This document shows positions 12,786-25,289 of a stretch of 64,000 nt of DNA, one piece after another. The stretch is from Climacteris rufus. Lineage: Eukaryota; Chordata; Aves; Passeriformes; Climacteridae. The number at the start of each line of letters is the position of its first letter. The first letter of the stretch is position 1. The translations under genes were made by a program, and so were the position numbers. The notes below the pieces were generated by a model that was not told where the DNA came from, ran no database searches, and was given only the letters and a program-made list of their open reading frames with translations. The DNA lies in contig VZRZ01007703.1 of assembly GCA_013398175.1 (NCBI GenBank), positions 2,718,397 through 2,782,396 on the forward strand, read 5' to 3'.

Positions 12786-15700
12786 TGACCATACAGGTGA
12801 TAAATGAATGGCAGTGAAGTTGTAGGTTTTCCTTTTTATCACACAATGCATCCCAGACATCTGCAGAAGGTGTTCTTGCTGCCACAGCCATAACTGCTGG
12901 AAAGATCCTCGCTCTGGGCATAAGGATAGTTCAAGCTTAACTGAGCTTGTGCTGTTCCTATCGAGGCTGTCAGAAAGCTTTCTGGTAACTAGATGATGAT
13001 AAGGAAACTCCATGATTAACTTGAAATTTCAAAAAAAGTATAGCACCAAAACAGTCACTCTTCACTCACTGCAATTTTGTACCATTCTGAAGCAAGAATA
13101 CAGCCCAGGAAGAGCAAAAGGGCAGTCAAAAACCAAATCACTGTGCCACCAGCTTTTTTTGCTTCCACAAAAAGAAGATTTCACCCAAATCCCTCTATTT
13201 ATGCAAGTAAATATGCAAATATATGCTACATTTTATGAAGTCTACTGAACTGTAATTTTTATTCTGATCCATTATTAGTGGGAGGCATTTAAGATGAGTA
13301 TATTTGCCTACATATTATGAACCAAAATTTTATCATATTGGATAACTGAAACAATGGTACACATCATTATACACACATCCACGTACAGACTCTGTAACAA
13401 GGTCTTTAGAAAGGTTCCCAAGGTCCTACAGTATCCACATGACGGATCCCCATGTCAGCTGGGTTTTCCTATGTGACCCAAACCTAAGCAAGCTCCCATC
13501 CTACCCAGCATCCATTCCCTTGCTTCCCAGACCGCCTTGGTGGTACATGTTTATTTTCTTTGCTTCAACAAAGTGGCAGCAGAAATTCTGAAGGGACCAG
13601 CTATGGGCTCTTAATAGGAGTTGGACCATAATAGTGGGTGGACAAGGTAATGGATTTACCTGAAAATGTAAGGGGGAGGAGCAGCACCCTTTGCAGCATC
13701 TCAGCCTGAGCCTTTGGTGTTTGGTATAGTCCTGTAAAGATCTGCCTTGACCTGTTCTCACTGCTAAAGCAGCGTCTGAGGTAAATGAAGTGTGGGTAGA
13801 AAGATTATTCGAGCTGAAATGCCTATGAGTCCTCAGCCCCTCTTGTGAGGTTGTCAAAAGTTTATTGGTAACTTTGTACTGACAAAGACAATACCTTGAT
13901 GAGCCAAAGTAGCCTTTGGCTCTTGTGGCTCATTGTGGTTCATTTCAAAAGTAATATCAAACAGCCACTCTGTCAGTCATCAGGTAATGAGGTCATGTAA
14001 ATTGGAGAGGCTGGAAAAGGGGATTTAGCTGGGAGAGAAAGAAAGAACTCACCAATTATCCACACCTTCCAAAATCCTCCTGTTGCTTGCTCGTAAAATT
14101 AATGGCCTGGAGACATCTGACGTTATTCTAGTAGCATTTCGGGGGCTTGGTAACTTACAATTAGCATCACTATGGCCAAGGCATGTCCTGGAAGGATAAC
14201 TGCCTCCTTGTGCTAGTGCTTTCTACCTTTTCTTTATTTATGACTGAAAGCTAAGGTGAATGTTGCTCAACTCCTATACTCTTTGAGATGCTACACCTTC
14301 CATAGCTGAGTTTCTGTTAGCAAGAGTAGGTACACTTCAGGGTTCCTGTATTTTAAGCCTTCTAAGGAGAAGCACAGTGTGACCTCTATTGCCTAAGGAA
14401 ATCCAGACAAGGTCCTTTATATAGGAAGCTCTTTTTTCACTATAAAATGTACAATGGCTACTAAATGTACAAAAATGAGTTCTTTTACCTCTAATATAAA
14501 AGCAATTACTTCTTCATGCAGCAGAAGTCCATGGTGTTCTTGCAGATGGTTTTGTCACTGGAGTTGTGTCAAAACCCTATTGCCAAATGGCAAAGCCCAC
14601 TTGTGAGTTAATGATGCATTTGGGGTTTTAATACTCTAGTGACAGAAGGAACTGTAATGAATCGCACTGAACTTCATTTCAGGGCACGAACCTGATATTC
14701 ACTGGGTTGGAAAAAGTCACCTTCAAGGCTGTCAAACTACCACACTATATTTTGTTTCTGTACACCATGTTTTTTCTTACCTTAGCTCCACAAGATGCAG
14801 TTTCACTTCAGACTGATTCACAAAAGAGCAGCAGTCTATCAAAAGCTGAACAATATGCATAGTGTTAATTGTTTCCAGATTCTAGCTCAGAGTAATAGTC
14901 TAAAAATATCCCTGTAGCAGAAGTCTTTAATGTACTAAACATGGATGTGCAATAGATTACAGAATACCATTTTTATTACCTATATTGCCACTGCAGAAAG
15001 ATTTAGAGGGAACCAAGGACCATATCCAGTTCTTTGATTCAGGCTGGTCAGTTTATTTATGGCTTCATGGAAAATGTTTAGAAGCAATGAAATAAACTGC
15101 ATTTTTTTTTCTGTACACCTCCCCCTGCCTTTAAGCTACAAAATTAAATTTCAGGATGTATTGGCACAAATGTGTTTTTATTGGTTCCTGTAAGCTATAA
15201 TGTATCCAAGATATGGCTGCAGCAACCTGAAAAACAATTAGCATCTGTAAAGCAGTCTGTGACCATAAGATTACTTCACAAAATGAAGATTTAACATGTA
15301 ACTTCCCCAGAAATTAGTTGTATTTCGGTCTGGCTCTTCTGTTGTTTTCTTCCGTTATTGATCCCTTCAGGCAGAAGGAAATGGTGAGTTATCTGATTAA
15401 AATGTGTGCAAAATTGTAGGGAAATTCTGCACAGCTGCTAATACCACCTGATTGGATGTTGGAAGTACATTCAGCTAGGTGTTGGTCAGAGCTTCTGAGT
15501 GCTTTTAATAGTTACAAAAATAATTTCAAAAAAGTCCAATGTAGTGCAAAAGCAACAACAGACAGTTCAGTTTTTTAAACAGATGGCAAAGTTTAAACAA
15601 TAAAGTAAGTAAATATTTGTGTAGTTTGCAAAAGTATCATAGTGCACATACTGCAGGGAAGATAGATTTTTTTATCCAAAGGCAGAGTTATTTGTTATTT

Positions 15701-18127
15701 GTGAAACGCTGAGGTTTGATAGATTGTTGAAATATTTCACTAACAGCAAGTCAAATTGAGCTGATGATGTGCTTACAAAGGTTCTGAAAGCACAGGCAAG
15801 CACCTCAACACTAATTATTCAGCCTAAAACAAACCTGAAAGCTGTTTAATTTTCCTTGTGTATTTTGATCAAGAAAAGGTGACACTGTCTGCAAAAGGCG
15901 TGTATAGGCTTGCTTGCATATTTGCCAGTGCATTTGACAAATGTGTTTTTCTAGCTCTGTTATTTTGAATTTGCAGACTTGTAACAGTAAAAATAAAAGA
16001 GAAACACAGCTGAAACCACCCAGCATGTCTTGGTGGGATGAAAGTTCAACTCAACATGATTTCAAAACAGATTTATAAATTGTTACATATTTCTCTGAAA
16101 ATTGAGGAAGTTTATAATCTCTTTCACATTCATTTTACAGTGAAACCAATACAGGGTGGGAGGTTATTGTTTTTACAATGTGTACACATCAGATTGCATT
16201 ATTAATTCAACCCTGTTGCACATGATGCAAATTTTGCTCAGTTTCTTGTGACACAGTTAGAGTAGTTCTGCAATGCATTTTGCCTTCTAGTGATACTACT
16301 CAGTACAGAGTGGCTCTCTATAGGGGAAACATGTGGGAACAACTCAGCCATTTCAGTATTCTGAGCAACAAAATAAATATTTTTCCTTGACTGGAATGAG
16401 AGATGGGACATGGAGGGTTATTAACAGCAATCAAACTATTTCCCTGTCAATGCCAAATGCAAGACCTGTGAGAAGAATACCACACTTTAAGACATTTCAG
16501 AGTACTCAAAATTCCCTCTCCCTGCCTTTATGAATGCACTAGTATTTTGTTGAATGAGTACAAAGAGATTTATGGCTCATGTCTTGTTTAATGGCCTCTA
16601 TAGGATATTCTATTTCAAGGACACATAATGCTTTACAAAAAGTTAGAATTCTTGACATACCTCTTCTGTACTGGGCCTAATTTTGCACTATTTGTCAACA
16701 GTCTCTCTCCAAAGTCCTCCCACTGTTGCTCTAAATGCTCCCAGAGTGTCTGTAAAGCCACAGGCAGACGTTCATTTTCCAAACCGTTTGCCAGCTGAAA
16801 ACACCACTGCTTCTTTGCTGTTTGTTTTTGACCTCTGCCAAGGGCTATCCTCCCAGCACTGCCAGCAAAGAAGGGATCACAAGAGGAATCTCTAATCTAT
16901 TCCAGGCAAAACCAGTCAGGGTTGACTTAGTTAAACGGAGTATGAGCTGGAGCAGATGACTTTGTTCAAAACCAATTTGGAAGCATTCATACTGTTCAGA
17001 ATCAGGACTGTGAGGGTTGTACCTCCATCTGGAGGACAGCGAGGGCCAGTGGCTGTGAGGTCTCAGCCAGCATCATTGCACAGAGAAGGTCCATCAAGGT
17101 TCCCAGGAAGGCACAGAGCAGCATTGGCTGGGGGCAAGGATATCCATAAAATGTTCTGGTATGCCAACACCATGTATTATTCTTCACATATAGTGATCTC
17201 AGAGTTATTTTGGTACTGAACAAATGTCTTAAAAATATAACTGATCCTTCCCTTTCCAGCTGTCCCACGCTGTGATAGAAAAGATGAGCAGTGGACAGTT
17301 CTGAGTTTTTTGTTTTGTTCTCAAATGCAGAGGTGGTTGAGACTTTCATAAATGATTACCAGATGAAGATTGTTGGACTTTTACAAGCAGTTTGAAAAGA
17401 AAAGTCCACTTATTCCCTTGTGCATTTCTGAACATTTACACAAAGGGGATAAGAGAAAAATGAGTGAATAAATTGCTGATTGTGTGTTTTCTTTTGGGGT
17501 TACTGACAGATGTTATTAAAATGGAGGGGGGAATGGATTATAAAAAAACTGTACTTGTAAAAGGGAATTTCAAAATAAACACAAGCCAGTGGGATGAATA
17601 TTATTAACACATGACACAGTTATATAATTGCTAGAACTTCTGTTTGAAGAAAAAGGGCATACAAGGGAAGGTCACTAGAAAATATTTATTTCTAATACCC
17701 TCTAGACATTGGCTTTGTGGTTATGTTTACATTTGCTATTTCAGATTTAGATCATATCATAGATGTTCCCAGATAACAAATAAAGAACAAAGATAGTGAT
17801 AGAATGAGCAACATCTGTGTATATAAATAATTTTTCCTATGGTGAGGTTTTACAAAGCAGTCCCAATTTCTGCTATTCATCAACTGCATTTTGCAAGCAC
17901 AACTCTAAAGGTGAAAACATTTTACATATTCTAGTACAAGTTAAGTTTGTGACTGTACTGACTTTGTTTAAAAAAGGTTGCTTCTCTCTTTTAAAAATCA
18001 AAAAGCTATCGAAAGAAATTGCTAAAAGAGAATAACATTGCTATTACATTCCTTTAAAATGCTGAGACAGAGAGAAAGGAAAAGTTTCTGTCTTTTCAGA
18101 AAGAATGATACACATTCATTTTGGGCT
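12786..18127. other. Unique noncoding DNA, with one GC-richer spot
   Basis: No gene recognised. Frames up to 118 codons (minus strand 13501-13857, 17002-17349) have no domain. A GC-richer spot sits at about 17005-17140 inside AT-rich DNA without CpG clustering or clear exon signals. A perfect short hairpin at 13901-13922 is listed separately. Confidence 0.55.
13901..13922. other. Perfect 9-bp inverted repeat, 4-nt loop
   Basis: GAGCCAAAG and its exact reverse complement CTTTGGCTC flank the loop TAGC. The stem does not extend further, so it is too short for a microRNA precursor and there is no U-run to suggest a pol III terminator. It may be chance. Confidence 0.7.
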
Positions 18128-18178
18128 TCTTTTTTTCCTTTTTTTCCTTTTTTCCTTTTTTTCCTTTTTTCCCCTCCT
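18128..18178. repeat. T-rich pyrimidine tract (T5-7CC)n
   Basis: Five or so units of T6-8 followed by CC, ending in TTCCCCTCC, form a pure pyrimidine stretch on the plus strand. It encodes an artefactual phenylalanine-rich run in two overlapping frames. Confidence 0.85.
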
Positions 18179-20811
18179 TACTATATTTTATGTAGAGTTA
18201 AAAAGCTTATATTTTTCATGTCAGCTTCTGCTGTCTGCTGTATTGCAAAATGCAGTTAGGTTGCAGATTGAAATGGAAGTGAGTTTAGAAAAAACAGAGC
18301 CAATTTACCTACTCCTTGAGGTTCTTAATAACATTAGAAATATACATGCATCACAGCAAGGTCTCGGAAGAGTGATTTTGTTAAAAGACAATCATCAAAT
18401 AAAGTATGGATTTTTAACAATCAAAGGATGAAAGTGCACTTAACCTTAGTGGCAGAGTGTGCACATAATGACAAATTTCATCTCAAAGGGCTTGATCTGG
18501 CTGTCACTGAAATCAATGGCAAAACTTCCATGTACTTTGGTGAAGAAAGGAATAGGTCAAAAAAGTTACATGCTGATTTAAGTCAAACCACTGTTTTCTG
18601 CAGATTTCATATGTTGTTGCCTTTTTTTTGTGTGTGTATCTTTATATCTAATAGAGTTGGGACAGGAGCAGAAAGCCCATTGCATTCCACTATGGCTTGT
18701 AAACCATACATGTGGTTTGTTGTGAATTGTCCAAACTTTAACTCATTTACATACATGCCATGATAACTGGCCCTGTCTTGTTCAGACACCAAGTTGTAAT
18801 TACTGTCACTTTGGGGGGAAAAGTATAAGAGAAACCACTTGCATAGACAGTAATCTTATGAACAAGTGACAGTAGTATTGATGTTGAGGAGTTTGACCCA
18901 TGGCACATCTGGGCCAGTGTCTGACTGGTCTTTGCACCAGACTTCAGCTTGGTTCATTAATTGCAGCAGAGACACAAGGTGCAGTGGTTCAGAGATGAGC
19001 AGGTAGTATGCCTTTCTGATCTTCCCCACCTTGTCTGAAAGCAGTTCTCTTTATTTCATGGGGCTGTTGGCTGAGAAAAGATCTCTGACCCAGATATCAC
19101 TGCTTTGAGAGTCATAAATTCCATTTTTCAAGAGGCAGGCTAGCAATGGCCAGAAATTTTCCACTCCCAGATTGTACCCAAGGACTTGAAAGCCCTGAAG
19201 TACACTTTGGGTAATAACCTATGAGATAGAGGATTAGACATTTAATAATAGAAATGGAAATCAGAGTTCTGAAAACAGCCATCTGAGCTCAGTCCCTGGA
19301 TGTCAGCTTGGGATTTTTTGCTAGGATGTTTACCAAGCAATTGGATGGAGGCAGACTCAAGCACAAACTTCCTTGGCAGAAGTGAGCCCTTGCTTTAGAT
19401 TTTTTTCATTCTCCTGACTTGCTGGAATAACAATTAAGAGCAAGTATAGCAAGTGATGCTAAACCTCCTCTTTCTATTCTATTCCCTCCCTATTGTGGTC
19501 AGTGGAATACAAATGTCACTTTGTCACTCTTCTCTGGGACACTAAATTCTTTGTAGTGTGGATTCATATCTGATTTGGTATTCCTGCCCAAAGAGGTTTT
19601 GTCTCATTTTGCATCTGGATCTTTGCATGACTCTGTCCTTATATTCTGCAGCTCCAAATTTATTTATGCTAATTTGAATGGTTTAAACATATGTTGGGAA
19701 TAAATTGTGGTTTGCTGCAGTATTTAGAAAATTTTTTAAAAATTATTTACCAACACATTCACCTATTGTTCTCAGTTCATCATTGCCCTTGCACTTAACT
19801 AAAAGTGATACAAAAAATGTCACAACAGAGAATCAGATTTCTGAACTGTGGAACCCCCACCATATACATGTTTAACTTCATGAGGCTCCATGAGGGTCTT
19901 CAATAGGCATTTCATACACGTATATGTCCACTACTTTACATAATAATTATGTAATACTGATTGTGTACAGGTGAAAAAATTGACATACAAAGATCTTATT
20001 TTTTCAGATAATTTCTAAATTAATCTATCTTTTAAGCTGCACTTTAGGAGTGTCATTGATGTAATTGCTCTTGCACTACATCTGGTGAGTGTACAAAGAT
20101 GCCTCAAACAGCTCATTACACCTCATGTGGGTCTTGGAAGCAGCACAAACTTCAGAGCAGTTTCATTCATCCTTATTCTGAATAGGCAAATTAACCCTCA
20201 CTGAGCTCTTTGATGTTCAGATACAGATTCAGGTATCCAGCCTTATCTGTACCTCACTATCTCAGATATCTCAGGCTTTGCAGGTTCCAGTGTAAGCACA
20301 GATGGTATGACAAGGTGGATACCTATGCCTGCAAATTGCTACTGAGATTTTCAAGTGGCTTTTCCTGTAATAAATAAATAAGTGCTGACAAGACTGTCCT
20401 CAAATTACATGTGTTCAACCTCAGCAAACCAAGGTATCAAGTCAGCTTCATATAATAAATTCTGTCAGAGTCTGTAATAACCAAAATTCAAGCTGGCAAA
20501 CGGGGTTTATTAATGTTACTGAGGAAGCCCTTACCTAGAATATGACTTGTATTTACCTGATACTCATCTTCAAGTTTGTTTCATTTTGGATCACCAGAAA
20601 TCCAGGGAGAATCAAGCAAAAAAGCCTTTAGAAATCTAAAATGATACTAGACCTTTCAAGCTGCCAGCCTCTTAATACTTTTTAAAGCGAAGTAAAACTT
20701 TTTCAAAGATGAAAAATTTAGAATTGAGAATAGGAGTCTACTTCTATAAGACAATTCTCTCCAAAAACATACTCACAATTTACCAGGGTTGATGTGGATT
20801 CATCAATAATG
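18179..20811. other. Unique noncoding DNA
   Basis: No gene or repeat recognised. The 108- and 111-codon frames (18105-18431, 18428-18763) abut but show no domain, and the first includes the simple-repeat tract. Confidence 0.5.
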
Positions 20812-20886
20812 CAATTCCATCCCTCTATGTCCACATACACAAATTTGATTCCACACCTCTATGTCCACTACCACAGACACAAATTT
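20812..20886. repeat. Imperfect tandem duplication, ~37-bp unit, two copies
   Basis: The order 'attccat/acc-CTCTATGTCCAC-...-ACACAAATTTG' occurs twice in direct succession, with the second copy a few bases longer (an added CTACCACAG-like insertion). This is a local duplication or replication-slippage product. Confidence 0.75.
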
Positions 20887-23827
20887 GCCTCTGGACATGC
20901 CTCATTTTTTTTTCCTGACTGTTCAAATAAGTTCAAAATTGCTAGAGATGTTAATGTGATTTAATTTTTGTAGGCTAGAGTGCCTGTAAGTATTCTGTGT
21001 GTGTCTTGTGCAATGACCTTTTTTTATGTGAGGTAAAAGATGGATGATGTGTAGAATGAATCCTATCTGGTCCTGAAAGAGATACTTAATGTTTCATCTT
21101 GTCTTATGATTACTGGCTAGAAAAAGGACATTATTGATTTAATACTCAAAGCTTTTCTATTTCTTAGCTGTGTTCTGACACACATTAAGTAGACCTGCCA
21201 TGTTAAGTTTATTTATTGGAAACTAAAGATGAGTGTTTATATTTTTAAAGAGCCTTGTAATTGGCTTAAAATAAAAACATACCTGGTTTATATCCAGATC
21301 CAATTTCAACTGAATTCCCCACAGGTAGGAAACAAGGGGAGCTGATAAGTTTTTCAGATTATAACTTAAGTCTCCTGGTTGAAAATGACACACCAGCCCT
21401 AAGGCATTTCAAACAATTAGAACAGAGGTGAGGATCCAGGGGAAATAGAAAGCCGAGGGAGCCCAAGATAATAGGCTGGGGTTAAACTGTACAGGACAGA
21501 TAATCAGACTGGACTTGTAGTCCCTACTGTCCTCCTGGCAGTAAAGTCTGTCCATAAATAAGACTATCAGAGTATGATTCTGTAAAGACATATGATGATC
21601 AAGGTCACAAATCAGGAGTAAGGTGAACCAAGTAATCTATTTTCAACAAATTTAATATACAAAATAGAATAAATTTTACAAGTGCTGTGCTCACAAGTTC
21701 AATCCAGAATGTAATTTCAATTATTTCAGGGGAAGACTCATTTTAAAACATTTTTAAAAACTACAAAAGCACATATTTTTACCCTATATTATAAATTTGG
21801 TACTCATTTTTAAGCACTGAGATTTTTGTGGTAGCACATGTATCTTTTTTCACATACTGCTGCTGCTGCAAAATGTTGTATTTCATTCACTATGACCAAT
21901 AGAAACATGTTGTTTATAAATCAACAGAGAAGACTGTGTTCATAAAAAGGAGCGTGAAATCACTCAGCACTTACAGCATCTCATATTTTCAAAGGGTTGC
22001 ACTCACATGAATAGACAGATTGTAATTGACTCTAACTTTACTGCAGACTGAGTGATGAAGATTTATCCCTTTAACAGACAGAAAAAAAATATTGGGAGGC
22101 TGGGGGTGTGAAATGGATGTGAAATGAATTGCTTCATCTTTCCTGGTAGAGGGGCAACTAGAAGAGACCAGCTGCAGACAAGAACTTATATTCTTTCCAT
22201 AGCTACAGTACTTCAGTATGTTTATTCTTCTCTATGACAAATAAAGCATATGGAAGCACATGCACATTTCCAGCCTTAGCAGCCTCACTGGACAGAATAT
22301 CCATATCTGAATCCATAAATTCAGAAATATACTGAAAAGAGCCAAGTGAATTAGCAGACTTTCTGCATTACATATATAGGTAAACATATGTAGGAAAGTC
22401 CATTTGCTCTTGCTTTCTGAATACTCAGGTGGTTCAATGAGAAAACAGGCATCACTGGCAGCTTGTGCTACCTCAGTGCATCTGTTTGATGTAATCCTCA
22501 CTTCTCCAAACCAGAAAAGATGGAGGTAAGATGCAGAAAACTCCAATACATAAAAGGCAGGTAACATAGTGGTAAGGTATCTGTCAGTGGCATCACTACT
22601 CTGTCCCACAGGAATGAGTGCTGAGGAATTGTTTTCATGCACTTCAGCTCCATTCAGTTAGGAACTGGCATTGTGACCACTGGTCTGGTTTGTTGGACAG
22701 ATGTTGAGAGCCACTCTTGTTACACAAGTGTCTTTGGGTGTTTTACATCACTCTGGGGGGAGCTGGATGGAAAGAAATACCTTCCAGCGTGTACTGTATG
22801 CATCTAAGAGAATGCAGGTGCATACTACCCCAAAACCTCTTACAGGGGCAACAGTGTGTTTCTTCTGTGAGAAGCATCACACACAGATCTGCTTCCTGTG
22901 ATCTCTGACTGTTCAGGAGTGCCTGGCAAAAGTATAGTGTTAGTGACACTTTCTGACAGGCAGTGTTCATTCAGTAGAAAGTTTGCATACAGGTAGCTGT
23001 TGTGCAGAGGCTGGGCATGCCTAAGTTAGGAGGCCATTGGTGTAACTCCCAGCAAAGTTACAGCTCTGCATGAGGGTTTTTCTTGATGGCATGTTCCTGA
23101 TGTGCATGGGAAGACCACCCTACCTAGGTGACATCAGATGACAAATGGTCCCCCCAGCACTCATACACCTTGCTAAAATACAGTGGGATCAAGGTCACAT
23201 ATTGAAATGTTGCAGTTTGACAGTACCAGCAGGAGAAGAGAGATTACATCTCATCTAATACATAACACTATTACAGTGATTATTGCAACTTATTCCACGT
23301 TAAAGAAAAGACTGGTTTGCCTTACTCCTTTCCTCCCTCTTTTTCATGTAGTTCTCCTATGCCAGAAATTCAAGCCTGTGGCTATCCACAACACAGGCTT
23401 TCAAGTACAAATCTTGTTTTTTCAAAGGGCTATAAGAGGCATGTGCCATCTGGGAGAGCATTAAACAACTAAGTGCTCTGAGGAGCTTCTAGTCTAAGCA
23501 TCTTCCAAACTCTGCATATTAAGAAATTAAGTATTTTTGCTTTGAGCCGTGTTTAATGTCTTGAGTTTCTTGGGGAATAGGAGGGGTAGGTAAGGCGATG
23601 ATGAAATATATCTGGTGGAAATTCCACAGAGTTGAATCTTTATGCTCTGTATCATCAAAGTATAACCAATTTCAAGGCATTCAAGTGATTACACAAGTTT
23701 TAGAGAAGCTCTTCATGCACTCCTTGAGAACAAGATTTTCAGATGTTCTTAGCTTGGATTTTGATACTTGTCATATCTGGTGAACAGACACTGATCCCCA
23801 AAGCTTGTAATTTCTTTTTTTTTCCAG
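20887..23827. other. Unique AT-rich noncoding DNA
   Basis: No gene recognised. A 136-codon minus-strand frame (22232-22642) is among the longest in the window but has no domain or obvious splice context and is compatible with chance. The segment 21490-21595 faintly resembles a CR1 3' end but was not accepted. Confidence 0.5.
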
Positions 23828-23932
23828 AAATACCAGTTGCTTTAGTGCATGATATGATTTCTCCTAACAGCTTTTGTCTTCAGCTGAATGAAAACACACA
23901 CTGTGCCCTGATGATCTGCATGGCTTGTCAAG
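23828..23932 (+). other. Weak candidate exon (unverified)
   Basis: A T-rich tract ending in CAG at 23825-23827 forms a good 3' splice-site match, and CAAG|GTAAAA at 23929-23938 forms a plausible 5' splice site. The 105 nt between are open in one frame with both boundaries in phase 1, giving 35 residues including four cysteines. I recognise no domain and no partner exon, and such matches arise by chance in 64 kb. It is recorded as a candidate only. Confidence 0.12.
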
Positions 23933-24432
23933 GTAAAAACTGGTCTTTCACCTGCAGGGGACATTCTCATCTCTTCTGTGAGCCATCGAGTGATGGTCTC
24001 TGGATAGCGTCAGATAAGTCCACACCACAGACTCCTTAGGCTCAGGCTTCCAGCATGGCTATCCACAGTCACCACTTAGCCCAGCCAGGCTTATCTCTGT
24101 GGAAAGCAGAATGCCTCCAATACCCAACAGATACTCCCAGAACATATTGTATGAAATATACACTCTTGAAGGATAAGGAAACATATCTCATGGTGCAATA
24201 TACAAAAAGCAAGGTAGAGGCTGCCTCATGGGTACAATATTTGGTTATACAAAGATTATACTCTACCATACTCTAGTTAACCATAACCAAAATATTTTCA
24301 CAGAAGACTACAGTGATTTTTTCTGTTCTTTATGTAAAGTCTCTAATCTAAGTTATGTTTCCAGTTCAGTTCTTGGACTATTGAAAGATATCATGGTAAC
24401 CAGTTTTGAAATATATTGAGATTGATAAAAAG

Positions 24433-24480
24433 TGAGAAAAAAAAAAAGAGGGGAAAAAAAAAGAAAAAAAAGGGAAAAAA
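24433..24480. repeat. A-rich purine tract
   Basis: About 48 bases of nothing but A and G (A-runs broken by G, GGGG and GGG), lying between ordinary AT-rich sequence. No retroposon body is recognised on either side. The minus-strand reading gives an artefactual phenylalanine/serine-rich frame (24378-24686). Confidence 0.85.
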
Positions 24481-25250
24481 TTTAAAAGACACTTTTTTCC
24501 CCCATTTTGATTGAGTTTGGTATCACAGACAGATCTTGGATGTGAATCAGACAGGTAATTTATGTGAACAAAGCTTGCAGTGTTACAAGTGAGTTGCTCA
24601 CAAGTAATCAAATACTTCACTATGCATATGTGTAAATCAATGTAATCCCCTATCTCATTCCATTGTAACAGACTCGCTTTCTCCAAGGCAATCTAGTATC
24701 TGTCACAGTGTGCCAGAACAAATAAGAATGTTATATCTGGACACAGAAATAAAGCCCAATGATTTAGAGAGTATTATCTTACAAGCAGACCTCAGAAACT
24801 GTGTATCTGGACATGGAAAAAAGTCTCTGTTTTGTTTCTTTCCTTTCTGTGCTGCTAGCAAAGGCAATTAATACAAAAATATTGATGAAGTATTACTAGA
24901 AATTATTAACAATAAAGTATTGATAGAAATTCTTATTGAAAACAATCTTCAACAAAATTTCACCCTCCACCTTTGAAGCTTCCTTTCCTGTGTGACCCAC
25001 TGTGAGTGCCTAGTGAACTCTTCCCTTATCCCCATGCTCACTCGGACACATAAATCACTGGCACTTGTGCACTACGCACTCTAACCCTGGCACTAGAATA
25101 TTCTCTCTCCAGATTACCAGTGCCGTTTTGTTGAAACATCCTCAAATGAGGTGATCAGTAGAGCTTGATAGCTCCCAGCAGAACAACTTAGTGACCTGAA
25201 AATGTCCGAGAAGATCAGTTCAGCTGTCATAAACATCCAGGCTTCTCATT
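24481..25250. other. Unique noncoding DNA
   Basis: Nothing recognised on either strand. Confidence 0.5.
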
Positions 25251-25289
25251 CCTAACCCAGTCCTACCCCAGTCCTACCCCAGTCCTACC
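25251..25289. repeat. 11-bp minisatellite, ~3.5 units
   Basis: The unit CCTACCCCAGT is repeated in tandem. The first copy differs by one base (CCTAACCCAGT), the next two are identical and the last is partial (CCTACCA). It is a C-rich short minisatellite. Confidence 0.9.

Noticed and set aside
17002..17349. 115-codon minus-strand frame over a GC-richer spot
   Set aside because: No family resemblance; C-terminal hydrophobic stretch alone is not evidence.
21490..21595. Possible old CR1 3' end
   Set aside because: Only scattered similarity (AATCAGACTGGACTTG, TATGATTCTG); the order and spacing do not convince.
22232..22642. 136-codon minus-strand frame as a gene
   Set aside because: No recognisable domain, no splice or promoter context; compatible with chance.
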